Shown in pieces: positions 19,001 through 30,011 of a stretch of 64,000 nt of DNA (the first letter of the stretch is position 1; the number at the start of each line of letters is the position of its first letter). The notes beneath the pieces were generated by a model. That model was not told the origin of the DNA, searched no databases, and worked only from the letters and a program-made list of their open reading frames with translations. The stretch is from Thermosulfurimonas marina (GTDB lineage Bacteria; Desulfobacterota; Thermodesulfobacteria; Thermodesulfobacteriales; Thermodesulfobacteriaceae). Position numbers and translations under genes: made by a program. Where the stretch lies: NCBI RefSeq assembly GCF_012317585.1, contig NZ_CP042909.1, forward strand, positions 1,612,001-1,676,000. Reading direction: 5' to 3'.

Positions 19001-19396
19001 ATGCCGTATTATTTTACCTTCCGAAAGGGGGAGCGGGTTTACGGGCTCCGGGTGGAGGAGGTGGAGGGGGTGGCCCGATTGGGAGAGATCCTTCCGGCGG
19101 ATTGGGCTCCGGAGTGGTTATTGGGTTTCACCTTTTTCCGGGGTCAAAATGTCCCGGTGATCGATCTGGAAAGGTATCTAGGGGAGCCCTCCGGTGAAGC
19201 TCCCTATCTGGTGGTGGCCGTGACCCCCGAGGGCTGGCTGGGCTTTGCCGCCTCGCGCTTGGGGGCTACCTATGAAAGCGAGGAAGAACCGGCACCTCTG
19301 GATAAACCGGTCCAGGGTCTGGTTGGAGAAATCCTTCTGGGGGGACACAGCGTGATCCTTCTTGATCCCCTGGAGATTTTAAGACAAGGAGGGTAA
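19001..19396 (+). CDS. cheW: CheW-like chemotaxis coupling protein
   Basis: A 131-residue CheW-domain protein coupling receptors to CheA. The family pattern is visible: a starting beta strand ([19 protein letters not shown]), the [18 protein letters not shown] core where CheW proteins have GxxxxRGxxxPVxDL, and a final strand ending in [17 protein letters not shown]. It is 3 bp ahead of a methyl-accepting chemotaxis protein and seems dedicated to it. No cheA is present nearby. Confidence 0.85.
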   Translation: MPYYFTFRKGERVYGLRVEEVEGVARLGEILPADWAPEWLLGFTFFRGQNVPVIDLERYLGEPSGEAPYLVVAVTPEGWLGFAASRLGATYESEEEPAPLDKPVQGLVGEILLGGHSVILLDPLEILRQGG

Positions 19397-19398
19397 GT

Positions 19399-21669
19399 AT
19401 GAAATGGGGCTTTAGGGCACGGTTTATTCTGGGGGCCATTCTGGCCTTCTTGGTGGTCCAGGGCGTTCTTTTCTATCACCATTGGCAGACCCAGAAGTTT
19501 CTTAAGACCAGCATTCGGGAGACCTTTGGTCACCAGCTTCATACCCTGGAGGCCCGGCTACAGGAATTCTTTAGCCAGCGATTTTTGGAACTAAAAAGCT
19601 GGGCCGGAAACGAGGTAATCAAGACCGCGGTGGTTATTGGAGGGGGGCAGGCCGGGGCCAACGATTATCTGGCCGGACTCCTCCGGGTTTACCGGATCTA
19701 TCAGGACGTGCTCCTGGTGGACTCGGAAGGTCAGGTGATCGCCGCCGGGCGCCCGGAAGATCTGGGAAAAAAATTGAACCTGGCCTGGCCTAAGGGAAGC
19801 CCCGTAGGGGTGTGGGAAAAGGTCCTCTTGGGAGAAAGGGAGTATTTGGCCCTGGGGACCGTAGTGCAGGCTGGTCCGGAAGAGAAGGGCTGGCTGGTAG
19901 CCTTGATTCCCAAAGAGGCTCTGGCCCAGGAGACCCGGAATATGCTTATTCTGGCCGGGGCCCAAGCGGCGGTGGTAAACGAAAGGGGAGAAACTATCTG
20001 GGGGAAAACCCCTTTTAAGCCGGCTGAGGTCCCTTCCGGCTCGGTGACCCTTTTGGAAAAGGGAGGGGCCAAACACTTTGCCACCCGGAAAGCCCTTTCG
20101 GTGGGAGAGCGCCGCTGGTCGGTGATGCTCGCCGTGCCGGAGGAGACTCTGGCGGCCTTTCTGCGGTTCAACCAGCGCCTCTTTGCGGCCCTGGTGGCCG
20201 TGGGTGGTATTTTGGTCCTGGGACTCTTTTTGGTCTTGGAGACCACGGTGACCCGGCCGCTCCTTGCTCAGCTCCGTACCCTGAGAGAGATTGTGGGAAC
20301 CTTCGATCTCGAGCGCCGGATGCCTCCGCGCGGAGTGCCGGAGGTGGCTGAAATCGCCGTAACCCTCAACCAATTCCTGGAAAAGCTATCGGAGACCGTA
20401 CAGAACATCGTTGAAGCCGAGGGGACCCTTCGGGAACACGCCCGGGACCTGGCTCAGACCGCGCGGGAGATCGTCAAGCGGGCCGAGACCAACGCCCGGG
20501 AGACCGAGGAGGTCTTCCGACTCATTGAAGGTCTCGAGGGACTGGCCCGGGAGATGGAAGAAGAGGCCCGCAAGAGCGCCCAGGCTGTAGGCCAGGCCCA
20601 GGAGGCGGTTAACGAGCTTTCTAAAATCGCGGAGAAGATTTCCCGGCTCTCTTCCGAGAACCACGAAAAGGGCGGGGTGGCCCTGGACCAGGTGCAGGAC
20701 ATGGTGCTCATGACCGAGGAGGTCCGGGAAAAGGCCGAAAGACAGAGTCAGATTTCCGAGGAGACCCTAAAGGCCCTTGTCGAGGCCGCTGACGGAATGA
20801 AGCTGGCCCTGGAGCGTTCGCGGGCCGCGGCCGAGGAGGCCACCCGAGCCCTGGATCAAGTGAAAGAAGGCCGGCAGGCCCTGGAAACTTCTCTGGAGAC
20901 CATCCGAAAGGTTACCGAGGGTGTGGCCCAGATGTCGGAGATCATCGACCTCATTCGAGACATTGCCGAACAGACTAACCTTTTGGCCCTGAACGCCTCC
21001 ATCGAGGCGGCTCGGGCCGGAGAGGCCGGCCGGGGCTTTGCCGTGGTGGCCGAGGAGATCCGCCGGCTCTCGGAACGGATTACGGAGAGTGCGGAGGAGA
21101 TCGCCTCTCTTATCCAACAAAATGTGGAAAGGGCCCGCCAGGGTGGAGAGATGGCCGAGCGGGGTGCCGGGGCCCTCGAAGGTATCTACCAGGCCACCGA
21201 GGCCAATTATCAGGCGGTTCAAGAGGTGGCCCGGGTCATGGAAACCCGGACCCAGGAGGTGAGCCGGGCTGCCCAGGCCATGGAAGAGTTGGAGAAGGCG
21301 ACCCGAGAGATCCTGGAATCCAGCCGCCGGCAGGAAGAACTGGGGCACCAGGCCGCCCGGTCCATGTTCGAACTCCGTCGAGTCAGCCGGGAGGTCCTGG
21401 AGGTGACCCAGAACATCACCGGGGTGGCCGATCGTCTGGGGACGGTCTTTGGAGAGGTGGTGGAACACTCCAACACCATTAGTCGGGACACTAACACCCA
21501 GCGGGAGGAGACCGCCGAAGTCCGGCGCAGGATGCAAACGGTGGTGCAGGGAGCCTCTCAGAACGCGGAGGCCGCTACGGAGATGCAGGTGGATGTGGAA
21601 GAACTTCTGGAGGTGGCGGAAAAGCTCCACCAGGCCGTAAGTTACTTCCAGGTGGGCACCCAGCTATGA
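19399..21669 (+). CDS. Methyl-accepting chemotaxis protein
   Basis: A 756-residue membrane receptor. TM1 is at about 9-27, a periplasmic sensor region of about 230 residues (dCACHE/sCACHE-like size, containing [20 protein letters not shown]) follows, and TM2 is at about 260-282. Then come HAMP (about 283-335) and a long cytoplasmic four-helix signalling rod. The conserved hairpin tip [20 protein letters not shown] is near residue 521. AAGGAGG precedes the ATG. Its stop overlaps the start of a periplasmic binding protein, suggesting indirect ligand sensing through that protein. Confidence 0.95.
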   Translation: MKWGFRARFILGAILAFLVVQGVLFYHHWQTQKFLKTSIRETFGHQLHTLEARLQEFFSQRFLELKSWAGNEVIKTAVVIGGGQAGANDYLAGLLRVYRIYQDVLLVDSEGQVIAAGRPEDLGKKLNLAWPKGSPVGVWEKVLLGEREYLALGTVVQAGPEEKGWLVALIPKEALAQETRNMLILAGAQAAVVNERGETIWGKTPFKPAEVPSGSVTLLEKGGAKHFATRKALSVGERRWSVMLAVPEETLAAFLRFNQRLFAALVAVGGILVLGLFLVLETTVTRPLLAQLRTLREIVGTFDLERRMPPRGVPEVAEIAVTLNQFLEKLSETVQNIVEAEGTLREHARDLAQTAREIVKRAETNARETEEVFRLIEGLEGLAREMEEEARKSAQAVGQAQEAVNELSKIAEKISRLSSENHEKGGVALDQVQDMVLMTEEVREKAERQSQISEETLKALVEAADGMKLALERSRAAAEEATRALDQVKEGRQALETSLETIRKVTEGVAQMSEIIDLIRDIAEQTNLLALNASIEAARAGEAGRGFAVVAEEIRRLSERITESAEEIASLIQQNVERARQGGEMAERGAGALEGIYQATEANYQAVQEVARVMETRTQEVSRAAQAMEELEKATREILESSRRQEELGHQAARSMFELRRVSREVLEVTQNITGVADRLGTVFGEVVEHSNTISRDTNTQREETAEVRRRMQTVVQGASQNAEAATEMQVDVEELLEVAEKLHQAVSYFQVGTQL

Positions 21670-22391
21670 AAAAATGGGGCCTGCTCCTCCTTTTTTCGGG
21701 GTTTTTTCTTCCCCGAGTGCTCCTTGCGGCCGAGCTCCTCTGGGGGGTCCCCACCTCTCCTTCAAAGGTAAAGGAAACTTATCTCCAGTTGAAGCCTTTA
21801 GCGGACTATCTCTCCAAGAAGATGGGCCCTTCCTTCCGTCTGGAGCCCCTTCCCTGGAAGGCCTTTGAATCTTCCTTTCGCCAAGGGGCCTTCTCCCTGG
21901 TTCTCGCCTCCCCGGGAGTCCTTCTCCTTAAAGGCCCTTATGAGCCCCTCCTTGTCCTTAAAAGCCGACATACCCCGGCCCTGATCTTTCGGGGTCCTTT
22001 GGAGGAGGCCCTCAAGGGGCGCATGGTGGCGGTGTGGCCTTATGCCTATGAGGGATATCTGGCTCAGGCCGCCTATCTGGCCCGGCAGGGCAGACCCCCC
22101 TCTGGAGTTCTTTTTCTAGGGGGAGAAGATTTGGTGATCTTTGCGGTGCTCAACGGAAAGGCCGCGCTGGGGATGGTCTCCTTTGAGGCGGCGCGGCCCT
22201 ATGCTTCCAGGCTTAAGGTGGTCAAGGTGGCCGGCCCGGCGGGCTGGCTCCTTCTCGTCCAAAGGGGCCTTTCTCCGGCCCTCAAAGACCGCCTCAAGAA
22301 GGCCTTCCTCTCCTATCCCGGGAAGGGGTTTGTTTTTTCAGAGCCGGGGGATTACCAGAGGTTTTTTTCCTTTAAAAAGTATCTACCTTAA
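21666..22391 (+). CDS. PhnD-like periplasmic substrate-binding protein
   Basis: A 241-residue secreted protein with a signal peptide ([21 protein letters not shown], cleavage near AA-EL) and a type 2 periplasmic-binding fold of the phosphate/phosphite/phosphonate (PhnD/SsuA) kind: [20 protein letters not shown] near the N terminus and [20 protein letters not shown] later. No ABC permease or ATPase follows. ATGA overlap with the receptor gene suggests it presents a ligand to the receptor rather than feeding a transporter. The ligand is unknown. Its end overlaps convergent nfeD by 9 bp. Confidence 0.8.
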   Translation: MKKWGLLLLFSGFFLPRVLLAAELLWGVPTSPSKVKETYLQLKPLADYLSKKMGPSFRLEPLPWKAFESSFRQGAFSLVLASPGVLLLKGPYEPLLVLKSRHTPALIFRGPLEEALKGRMVAVWPYAYEGYLAQAAYLARQGRPPSGVLFLGGEDLVIFAVLNGKAALGMVSFEAARPYASRLKVVKVAGPAGWLLLVQRGLSPALKDRLKKAFLSYPGKGFVFSEPGDYQRFFSFKKYLP

Positions 22392-23660
22392 AGGTTCCAC
22401 GCAGAGTTTGAGGCCCTTTTGGGCCACGACCCGCACCGGAGTCCCGGGAGGGATAACCCTTTCGGCTTCGGCCCGCCAGATCTCTCCGGAAACGAATACT
22501 TCTCCTCCTTCAGGACCTACCTCCGTGAGGGTGCGCCCTTCTTGGCCGATGAGGCCCTCGGCCCCGGAGATGGGGCGGTGGCGCAGGGCCCGGGCCGCTA
22601 GATAAGTTACGGTGAGGAAAAAGGCGCTCACCACGGCCACTACGGGAAGGAGAAATCCGTAGGAAAGACGCAGGCCCGAAGGATTTCTTCCAAAGAGCAT
22701 GAGAGAGCCCAAAAGGAGACACACGGTGGCCGCCAGGGCCAGGAGCCCGTAACTGGTGATTTTGATTTCCAGAAAATAAAGGAGCCCTGCAAGGAGGATC
22801 AGGAGAAGTCCAGCATAGTTTACCGGAAGGATCTGCAGGGCAAAAAGCCCCAGGACCAGACAGACCGCTCCCAGGACCCCGGGGAAGACGGCCCCGGGAT
22901 GGGAGAGCTCGAAATAAAGACCGGCCAGCCCCAGCATGAGAAGGAAATAGGCCACCTGGGGATGGGCCAGAAGCCTCAATATCCGGGTCTTAAGATCTTC
23001 CCGAAAGGGAAGGAGAACCGCCCCCCGAGTTTGTAAGACCACTTCGCCCTGGGCCAGGCGGACTTTGCGGCCGTGCAATTTCTGCAAGAGTTCCGTGGAA
23101 TCCCGGGCCAGAATTTCGATTACCCGTTGCTTCAAGGCCTCTTCCGCGGTGAGGCTCTGGCTTTCCCGCACGGCCCTTTCGGCAAATTTTTCGTTGCGTC
23201 CCCGCAGGTGGGCCAGACTCCGGGCCCAGGCCACCAGATCGTTTTCGATCTTCTGGAGGGTCTTCTTGTCTATCTTTTGCCCAGTGAGGGTTACCGGATG
23301 GGCCGCGCCCAGGTGGGTTCCCGGGGCCATGGCCGCTATGTGGGAGGCCAGGACGATAAAAGTCCCCGCTGAGGCCGCCCGGGCCCCGGGTGGGGCCACA
23401 TAGACCACTACCGGGATCTCCGAAGAAAGCACGGCCTTGACGATCTTGCGGGTGGATTCCACCAGGCCCCCGGGGGTGTCGATCTCCCAGATTACCGCCT
23501 GACAGCCCTTTTTGCGGGCCTCTTCCAGACTGGCAAGAAGAAAATTGGCCGAAACCGGGGTAATGGCGTCGTCAAGCGTCACCCAGAGAAGGGGTGGCGG
23601 AGCAGCGTGGACCGGCCCCAAAAGCCCGAGAAAGAAAAAAAAGAGAAGGAGTCTTTTCAC
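22383..23660 (-). CDS. nfeD: NfeD-family membrane serine protease (long form)
   Basis: A 425-residue membrane protein: signal peptide, a ClpP-class serine protease domain (about 25-215) and then four to five TM helices (about 230-340) ending in a soluble OB-fold NfeD domain (about 365-425). The nucleophile serine is in ARAASAGTFI, and the oxyanion Gly-Gly is in EIDTPGGLVES. It is thought to take part in membrane protein quality control with SPFH/stomatin partners; no stomatin gene is adjacent. It overlaps udg by 4 bp. Confidence 0.93.
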   Translation of the reverse strand: MKRLLLFFFFLGLLGPVHAAPPPLLWVTLDDAITPVSANFLLASLEEARKKGCQAVIWEIDTPGGLVESTRKIVKAVLSSEIPVVVYVAPPGARAASAGTFIVLASHIAAMAPGTHLGAAHPVTLTGQKIDKKTLQKIENDLVAWARSLAHLRGRNEKFAERAVRESQSLTAEEALKQRVIEILARDSTELLQKLHGRKVRLAQGEVVLQTRGAVLLPFREDLKTRILRLLAHPQVAYFLLMLGLAGLYFELSHPGAVFPGVLGAVCLVLGLFALQILPVNYAGLLLILLAGLLYFLEIKITSYGLLALAATVCLLLGSLMLFGRNPSGLRLSYGFLLPVVAVVSAFFLTVTYLAARALRHRPISGAEGLIGQEGRTLTEVGPEGGEVFVSGEIWRAEAERVIPPGTPVRVVAQKGLKLCVEPLR

Positions 23661-24373
23661 GGGCCGCCTCCGGAAAGGAGTTTTCTAAAGAGCTGGAGAT
23701 CCTCCCAGGCCGCCCTTTTGGCCGCAGGATTCCGCAGAAGATAGGCCGGGTGATAGGAGACCACCACCTGAAGGCCATCTATCCGGTGGGGTCTTCCCCG
23801 AAGTTTGGAAAGAGGGCCCTCTTCGAGGAGAAGGCTCCGGGCGGCTACGGCCCCGAGGGCCAGAATCACCTTAGGCTTTACCAGCCGGATCTGGCGGGCC
23901 AGGTAGGGACGGCAGGCCCGAAGTTCTTCGCTCTCGGGAGTGCGATTTCCCGGAGGCCGGCACTTGACCACATTGGTGATATAGACCTGCGTTCTTTCAA
24001 GGCCTATGGCCTGAAGCATTTTCTGAAGGAGCCTTCCGGCCTGGCCCACAAAGGGACGGCCCTCCAGATCTTCTTCCCGCCCCGGGGCCTCTCCCACGAT
24101 CATAATCTCCGAGGGGCAGGGGCCTTCCCCCGGAACGGCCTGAGTGCGGGTGCGGTGAAGAGGACACTTGCGACAGCGCCGGATCTCGGCCTCCAATTCC
24201 GGGAGAGTGCTGGGAACCAACGGGTCAAGGTCTAGAAAGCTCTTGATTTCCGGATAAGCAGGCACAGCTTCTACTCCCAGGGCCTCCAGGTACTCTAGAT
24301 AAGAGCCCAAAAGTCGAATAAACTCCTTCACGTCTTCAAGTTTAGTCCTGGCCGAAAGGGATTGTAAAGCCAA
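23657..24373 (-). CDS. Uracil-DNA glycosylase, family 4 (Fe-S)
   Basis: A 238-residue UDG that removes uracil formed by cytosine deamination, important at high temperature. The core has GEAPGREEDLEGRPFVGQAG (motif A with the GRPFVG section) and SYHPAYLLRN (motif B). Four cysteines in CRKCP, VKCRPPG and ACRPYL bind a 4Fe-4S cluster. An N-terminal helical extension of about 75 residues is present. The start given is a TTG; a GTG at 24331 (VKEFIRLLG) is an alternative. It is coupled to nfeD. A second UDG lies in the accessory island. Confidence 0.94.
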   Translation of the reverse strand: MALQSLSARTKLEDVKEFIRLLGSYLEYLEALGVEAVPAYPEIKSFLDLDPLVPSTLPELEAEIRRCRKCPLHRTRTQAVPGEGPCPSEIMIVGEAPGREEDLEGRPFVGQAGRLLQKMLQAIGLERTQVYITNVVKCRPPGNRTPESEELRACRPYLARQIRLVKPKVILALGAVAARSLLLEEGPLSKLRGRPHRIDGLQVVVSYHPAYLLRNPAAKRAAWEDLQLFRKLLSGGGP

Positions 24374-24430
24374 GTCTTTTGAGGTAGGTATGGCCTAACT
24401 TGAGAACGATATTCCGAAAAGGAGGAAAGG

Positions 24431-25657
24431 ATGGCCCCGGAGAAGATTACCTTAAATCCCGATGGGACTCTTGAGGTGCCCGATGAGCCCATTATTCCTT
24501 ACATTGAAGGTGACGGCATCGGAGTGGACATTACTCCGGTGATGAAAAAGGTGCTGGATGCCGCGGTGGAGAAGGCCTATGGCGGAAGGCGCCGTATTCA
24601 CTGGAAGGAGGTCCTGGCCGGGGAGAAGGCTAAAGAGGCCACCGGTTCTTATCTTCCGGAGGAGACCCTCCAGGCCATCCGGGAGCATGTGGTAGCCATT
24701 AAAGGACCGCTGACCACCCCCGTAGGAGGAGGTATCCGTAGCCTCAATGTCACCATACGCCAGGTGCTTGATCTTTACGCCTGCGTGCGGCCGGTACGCT
24801 GGGTCCCCGGGACCCCGAGTCCGGTAAAGCATCCGGAACTGGTGGACATGGTGGTCTTTCGGGAAAACACCGAGGACGTCTATGCGGGTATTGAATGGGA
24901 ATCGGGCTCTCCGGAGGCCCGTCGTCTCATCGAATTCGTTCGGGAAGAACTGGGAAAAGAGATCCGTCCTGACTCCGGAATCGGGATCAAACCCATCAGT
25001 CCTTTCGGGACCAAGCGTCTGGTGCGCAAGGCCATCCAGTACGCCCTCGCTCGCAAGCGGCCCAGTGTGACCCTGGTGCACAAAGGAAACATCATGAAAT
25101 ATACCGAGGGGGCCTTTTGCAAGTGGGGCTACGAGTTGGCCCGGGAGGAATTCCCCGATCGCACCGTCCCGGAGTCAGAGATCGCCAAGCGCTACCCGGA
25201 GGGGGTCCCGGAAGGGGTGGTGGTCATCAACGACCGCATTGCCGACGCCATGTTTCAGTGGGCCCTTTTGCGCCCGGCAGACTACAGTGTGCTGGCCATG
25301 CCCAACCTGAACGGTGATTACATGTCCGATGCCCTGGCCGCCCAGGTGGGAGGCCTAGGCATGGCTCCCGGGGCGAACATCGGCGACGGATACGCCGTCT
25401 TTGAGGCCACCCACGGCTCGGCCCCCAAGTATGCCGGCCAGGATAAGGTCAATCCCTCTTCCCTGGTCCTTTCCGGGATGATGATGCTGGAGTACCTGGG
25501 CTGGGAGGAGGCGGCCCGGCTGGTATGGGAGGGTATTGCCCGGACGGTACAGCAGAAGATTGTGACCTACGACCTGGCCCGACAGATCGAAGGGGCCCGG
25601 GAGGTGAAGTGTTCGGAGTTCGGAGAGGCCGTAATCGAAAATATAATGAAGCTATAG
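24431..25657 (+). CDS. icd: Isocitrate dehydrogenase (NADP-dependent)
   Basis: A 408-residue homodimeric enzyme of the E. coli Icd type, oxidatively decarboxylating isocitrate to 2-oxoglutarate. The substrate loop [18 protein letters not shown] has the phosphorylatable-type serine, followed by [18 protein letters not shown]. The metal site is in [20 protein letters not shown]. The coenzyme site is in [25 protein letters not shown] precedes the ATG. It is 11 bp upstream of leuS. It supports an oxidative or reductive TCA cycle. Confidence 0.96.
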   Translation: MAPEKITLNPDGTLEVPDEPIIPYIEGDGIGVDITPVMKKVLDAAVEKAYGGRRRIHWKEVLAGEKAKEATGSYLPEETLQAIREHVVAIKGPLTTPVGGGIRSLNVTIRQVLDLYACVRPVRWVPGTPSPVKHPELVDMVVFRENTEDVYAGIEWESGSPEARRLIEFVREELGKEIRPDSGIGIKPISPFGTKRLVRKAIQYALARKRPSVTLVHKGNIMKYTEGAFCKWGYELAREEFPDRTVPESEIAKRYPEGVPEGVVVINDRIADAMFQWALLRPADYSVLAMPNLNGDYMSDALAAQVGGLGMAPGANIGDGYAVFEATHGSAPKYAGQDKVNPSSLVLSGMMMLEYLGWEEAARLVWEGIARTVQQKIVTYDLARQIEGAREVKCSEFGEAVIENIMKL

Positions 25658-25668
25658 AGGGAGCAGAA

Positions 25669-28260
25669 ATGGCCAGGGAATACCGGCCGGAGGAAATTGA
25701 GGAAAAGTGGCAGAGGGTGTGGGAGGAAAGGGAGGTCTTCCGGGCGGTGGAAGACCCCCAAAAGTCCAAGTATTACGTGTTGGAGATGTTTCCCTATCCC
25801 TCGGGCCGGATACACATGGGCCATGTGCGCAACTACACCATCGGGGACGTCATTGCCCGTTACAAGAAGATGCGGGGCTTCAACGTGCTGCACCCCATGG
25901 GTTGGGACGCCTTCGGGCTTCCGGCCGAAAATGCGGCCCTCAAACACGGGGTGCATCCGGCGGACTGGACCTATGACAACATCGCCTACATGCGGCGGCA
26001 ACTCCGCCGTCTGGGCTTTAGTTACGACTGGGCTCGAGAATTCGCCACCTGCGATCACGAATATTACCGCCACGAACAGCTCTTTTTTATCCAGATGCTC
26101 GAGCGGGGCCTGGCCTATCGCAAAAAGACCCTGGTGAACTGGTGCCCCAGTTGTCATACCGTGCTGGCCAACGAACAGGTGGAAGGCGGGGCCTGCTGGC
26201 GCTGCGGGACCGAGGTCACCCAGCAGGAGATGGAGGGCTGGTTTTTCCGGATCACGGCCTATGCCGAAGAACTTCTTCAGGGGCTGGAAAAACTCCGGGG
26301 AAAGTGGCCGGAAAAGGTCCTCACCATGCAGCGCAACTGGATCGGCAAAAGCGAGGGGGCGGAGATCGATTTCGAAATCGAGGGCCTTCCCGAAAAACTC
26401 ACCGTGTTCACCACCCGGCCGGACACCCTCTACGGGGTAACCTTTATCTCCCTTTCTCCGGAGCACCCTCTGGCCGAACGTTTGGCCGAGCAGGCGGGGA
26501 AGCTTGCGGAATTTAAGGCCTTTCGTGAGCGCTGTCGGCGGGCCCGCCGGGAGATCGAAGAGGGCCTGGCGGAAAAGGAGGGTTTCTTCCTGGAGGCCTA
26601 TGCCCGACACCCTTTGACCGGAGAGAGGGTTCCCCTCTATGCGGCCAATTTCGTCCTCATGGAGTACGGCACCGGGGCGGTCATGGCCGTTCCGGCCCAC
26701 GACCAGCGCGATTTCGAATTCGCCAAAAAATACGGCCTTCCCATCCGGGTGGTCATCCGTCCTCCGGAAGGGGATCTTGATCCGGAGACCATGGAAGAGG
26801 CCTACGAGGCTCCAGGGATTATGGTCAACTCCGGCCCCTTTACCGGACTTCCCAGTGAACGGGGCAAGAGGGCCGTAGTGGAATACTTAGAAAAAGAGGG
26901 GCTCGGCAGGGCCAAGGTTACCTATCGCCTGCGCGATTGGGGGGTAAGTCGGCAGCGCTACTGGGGCTGTCCCATCCCAGTGGTCTATTGCGAGCGCTGC
27001 GGGGTGGTGCCGGAAAAACCGGAGAATCTTCCGGTAAAGTTGCCCTTAAACGCTCAGCTAGACGAGGCTGGACGTTCTCCGCTCCCCAAGCTGGAAAGCT
27101 TTGTAAAGACCACCTGTCCTCGGTGTGGAGGGCCGGCCCGGCGCGAGACGGATACCTTCGATACCTTTGTGGAATCCTCCTGGTATTTTGCCCGCTTTGC
27201 CTGTCCCGAGGCCCGGGAGCCCCTGGACCGGGAAAAGGTACACTACTGGCTTCCGGTGGATCAGTATATTGGGGGCATTGAGCACGCCATTTTGCACCTT
27301 CTTTACGCCCGCTTTTTTACCCGGGTCCTCCGGGACCTAGGCTATCTTGAGCTGGATGAGCCCTTCGAGAGGCTCCTCACCCAGGGGATGGTCATCAAGG
27401 AAACTTACCGCTGTCCTCGTCACGGTTGGGTCTATCCCGAGGAGGTCTCCCCGGAGGGGACCTGTCTCAAGGAGGGCTGTGGGGAGCGGGTCCAGGTGGG
27501 GCGTCCGGAAAAGATGTCCAAAAGCAAGTGTAATGTGGTGGATCCGGACGAGATGATCCGCCGCTACGGGGCAGACACCGTGCGCCTTTTCATGCTCTTT
27601 GCCGCTCCTCCGGAAAGGGACCTTGAGTGGAGCGATCACGGCATCGAGGGGGCTCATCGCTTTCTCAAGCGTCTTTACCAGCTGGTTATGGAAAGGGCCG
27701 AGGCCCTGCGCGGGGTCTCTCCTTATTCGGGAGACGGAAAAGAGCTCTCTCCGAAATTGCGGGCCCTGCGCCGCAAGACCCACCAGACCATCCGCAAGGT
27801 TACTCAGGATCTGGAAGAGAGGTTGCATTTCAATACGGCCATCGCTGCGGTCATGGAACTGGTAAACGCCCTGGAAGATACCCTTAAGGAGGTCCCCGAA
27901 GGGGCTCCGGGGGCTCTCTCGGTTTTTAAAGAGACCCTGCGGACCATCGTCCTCCTTCTTTCTCCTATGACCCCGCATCTTGCTGAGGAACTCTGGCAGG
28001 CCCTGGGGGAGAAGGGATTGGTTGCCGAGGCCTCCTGGCCCATCTGGGATGAGGAGGCGGCCCGGGAGGAGGAGATTACCATTGTGGTGCAGGTGAACGG
28101 TAAGGTGCGGGATAACCTGCACCTTCCGGCCGGGGTCTCCGAGGAAGAGGTGCGTACCGCAGCCCTCTCTTCGGAACGGGTGAAGAGGCACCTTGAAGGG
28201 CGCCATATCCGCAAGGTGATTTATGTCCCGGGAAAGCTCATCAATTTTGTGGTGGGCTAA
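25669..28260 (+). CDS. leuS: Leucine--tRNA ligase
   Basis: An 863-residue class I synthetase. HIGH motif [15 protein letters not shown] is near residue 42; KMSKS appears as [14 protein letters not shown] near 613. A CP1 editing domain (about 220-420) has the TTRPDTLYG and [15 protein letters not shown] sections. Zinc-type cysteines occur in [15 protein letters not shown] and CWRCG. The frame is open further upstream inside icd, but the ATG at 25669 gives the normal N terminus [15 protein letters not shown]. It overlaps lptE by 38 bp. Confidence 0.97.
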   Translation: MAREYRPEEIEEKWQRVWEEREVFRAVEDPQKSKYYVLEMFPYPSGRIHMGHVRNYTIGDVIARYKKMRGFNVLHPMGWDAFGLPAENAALKHGVHPADWTYDNIAYMRRQLRRLGFSYDWAREFATCDHEYYRHEQLFFIQMLERGLAYRKKTLVNWCPSCHTVLANEQVEGGACWRCGTEVTQQEMEGWFFRITAYAEELLQGLEKLRGKWPEKVLTMQRNWIGKSEGAEIDFEIEGLPEKLTVFTTRPDTLYGVTFISLSPEHPLAERLAEQAGKLAEFKAFRERCRRARREIEEGLAEKEGFFLEAYARHPLTGERVPLYAANFVLMEYGTGAVMAVPAHDQRDFEFAKKYGLPIRVVIRPPEGDLDPETMEEAYEAPGIMVNSGPFTGLPSERGKRAVVEYLEKEGLGRAKVTYRLRDWGVSRQRYWGCPIPVVYCERCGVVPEKPENLPVKLPLNAQLDEAGRSPLPKLESFVKTTCPRCGGPARRETDTFDTFVESSWYFARFACPEAREPLDREKVHYWLPVDQYIGGIEHAILHLLYARFFTRVLRDLGYLELDEPFERLLTQGMVIKETYRCPRHGWVYPEEVSPEGTCLKEGCGERVQVGRPEKMSKSKCNVVDPDEMIRRYGADTVRLFMLFAAPPERDLEWSDHGIEGAHRFLKRLYQLVMERAEALRGVSPYSGDGKELSPKLRALRRKTHQTIRKVTQDLEERLHFNTAIAAVMELVNALEDTLKEVPEGAPGALSVFKETLRTIVLLLSPMTPHLAEELWQALGEKGLVAEASWPIWDEEAAREEEITIVVQVNGKVRDNLHLPAGVSEEEVRTAALSSERVKRHLEGRHIRKVIYVPGKLINFVVG

Positions 28261-28753
28261 GGCCCTGGCCCTCCTGCTGGTGGTCTCCTCCTGCGGATAC
28301 CATCTGCGGGGCCGGCCCCCGGGTTTTTCTTCGGAATGGAAAAGCCTTTATGTGGAGATCTTTCGCAACCGCACCTCCGAGACCCGGGCCGGGGTGCTTC
28401 TTACGGAGGCCCTGCGGGAGCGTTTCGCCCGTTCGGGTTTTCTAAAATTGGCCTCCTCTCCCAAGGAGGCCGATCTGGTCCTTTCCGGAGAAGTTGTGCG
28501 CCTTTGGATAGGGGGAGTCTCTTATAACCGTTATACCGAGACCCTGGAAAGACGCCTTTCGGTGGAACTCCGTGCCGAATTGCGGGCCCCTCACGGGAAA
28601 ATCCTCTGGCGCAATACCCACCTTACCCGTTACGAGACCTATCCCGTGGAAGGGACCTCCGAGGTAATTGATCCCGGACGGGAGATCGCCCTCCGGAAAC
28701 TGGCCGAGGATCTGGCCGATATTATTTATCACCAGATCACGGCAAGCTTCTAA
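28223..28753 (+). CDS. lptE: LPS-assembly lipoprotein LptE
   Basis: A 176-residue lipoprotein that plugs the LptD outer-membrane barrel. The signal peptide ends in a lipobox ([13 protein letters not shown], Cys near residue 24). The CGYHLRG start is the hallmark of LptE, followed by [16 protein letters not shown]. Its position right after leuS matches E. coli leuS-lptE-holA. It implies an outer membrane with lipopolysaccharide, so a diderm cell. Confidence 0.88.
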   Translation: MSRESSSILWWAKALALLLVVSSCGYHLRGRPPGFSSEWKSLYVEIFRNRTSETRAGVLLTEALRERFARSGFLKLASSPKEADLVLSGEVVRLWIGGVSYNRYTETLERRLSVELRAELRAPHGKILWRNTHLTRYETYPVEGTSEVIDPGREIALRKLAEDLADIIYHQITASF

Positions 28754-28793
28754 AATCTTCAAAAATTTTGCTATTTTATGACCTTTTGAGGCC

Positions 28794-28821
28794 TTGACAG
28801 TTCTTCATTTGTGGTTAGGGT
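28794..28821 (+). promoter_or_regulatory. Putative promoter of the KamA-family gene
   Basis: TTGACA at 28794-28799, 16 bp spacer, TAGGGT at 28816-28821 (weak -10). A small inverted repeat GGGTA-ATAAC-TACCC at 28818-28832 overlaps the presumed start region. AAAGGAGG at 28862-28869 precedes the ATG at 28878. Confidence 0.45.
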
Positions 28822-28877
28822 AATAACTACCCGCCGTTAAAGAGCCAAATCTGCCGAAGGCAAAGGAGGTGAGAGGT

Positions 28878-30011
28878 ATGCCTCATAAGGTGTCTTTTGT
28901 GCGAGATTTGGAGGAGTTACCCCTTTCGGCCGAGGAAAAGGAGCGCCTGCGTCCGGTGGCGGAGAAATATCCCTTTTTCTGTTCTTCCTATTATTTGAGA
29001 CTCATTAACTTTAAGGATCCGGCCGACCCTTTACGGCGGGTGGTGGTACCGGAGGAAGGAGAGCTTGAGTCCTGGGGCCGGGTGGATCCCTCCAACGAGG
29101 CCAACTATACGGTAATGGAAGGGGTGCAGCACAAGTACGACTCCACGGTGCTGGTCCTGGCCTCAGACCGCTGTGCCGCCCTTTGTCGTTATTGTTTTCG
29201 CAAGCGTCTTTTTCTTAGGGGGAGCGAGCGGCGGCCGGAACGTTTGCGGAACCTTCGGGAGCTGGTGCGTTATCTGGAAGGGCACCCGGAGGTGAGCAAT
29301 GTTATCTTTTCCGGAGGCGACGCCCTCATGCTCTCCACCTCCCGGATTAAAGAACTCCTGGAAGCGGTGATCCATATTCCGCATATCCGGTATATCCGCT
29401 TCGGAAGTCGCCTTTTTTCTTACTGGCCGGAGCGCATCCTAAACGACCCCCAGCTTTTAGAGCTTTTCCGGCGCTACAGCCGGCCGGGGAAGCGCCTTTA
29501 TGTAGTTACCCACTTTGATCATCCCCGGGAGCTCACGGCCGAGGCCCGCAAGGCCTGCGATCTCCTGTTAAGGGCTGGAGTCCATCTTCTTAACCAGTGT
29601 CCCCTTATCCGGGGGGTAAACGACCATCCGGTGGTGCTGGCCGAACTTTTCCGCGAACTGGCCGGGCTGGGGGTCTCTCCCTACTATGTCTTCCAGTGCC
29701 GCCCCACCCTGGGCAACCGGCCTTACGCCGTGCCCATCGAGGAAGGCTACACCATCTTTGAAAAGGCCCGGGGAATGGTCTCCGGGGTGGCCAAAAGGGT
29801 GCGTTTTGTAATGTCCCATGCCCTGGGAAAGCTGGAGATTGCGGCCCTTACCCGGGAGACGGTCATCTTCAAGTTTCACCGGGCGGCCCGCAATACCGAT
29901 ACCGGAAAGGTCCTGGTCTATGCCCGCCATCCCGAGGCCTACTGGCTTGACGACTATTCAGAGCTTGTGGAGGAGGTCCCCCTGGAAGGGGACCTTCCTC
30001 AGGCCATGTAA
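28878..30011 (+). CDS. KamA-family radical SAM aminomutase-like protein
   Basis: A 377-residue radical SAM protein related to lysine 2,3-aminomutase and EpmB. The cluster motif is Cys99-x3-Cys103-x2-Cys106 in CAALCRYCFRKR. SAM-contact sections include NVIFSGGDALML and QCPLIRGVND. The PGGGGK motif that holds the PLP lysine in lysine 2,3-aminomutase is absent; SHALGKLEI stands at the corresponding C-terminal place and its lysine might serve. The ATG at 28878 is preferred over an in-frame GTG nine bases upstream that overlaps the ribosome binding site. Substrate unknown. Confidence 0.82.
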   Translation: MPHKVSFVRDLEELPLSAEEKERLRPVAEKYPFFCSSYYLRLINFKDPADPLRRVVVPEEGELESWGRVDPSNEANYTVMEGVQHKYDSTVLVLASDRCAALCRYCFRKRLFLRGSERRPERLRNLRELVRYLEGHPEVSNVIFSGGDALMLSTSRIKELLEAVIHIPHIRYIRFGSRLFSYWPERILNDPQLLELFRRYSRPGKRLYVVTHFDHPRELTAEARKACDLLLRAGVHLLNQCPLIRGVNDHPVVLAELFRELAGLGVSPYYVFQCRPTLGNRPYAVPIEEGYTIFEKARGMVSGVAKRVRFVMSHALGKLEIAALTRETVIFKFHRAARNTDTGKVLVYARHPEAYWLDDYSELVEEVPLEGDLPQAM

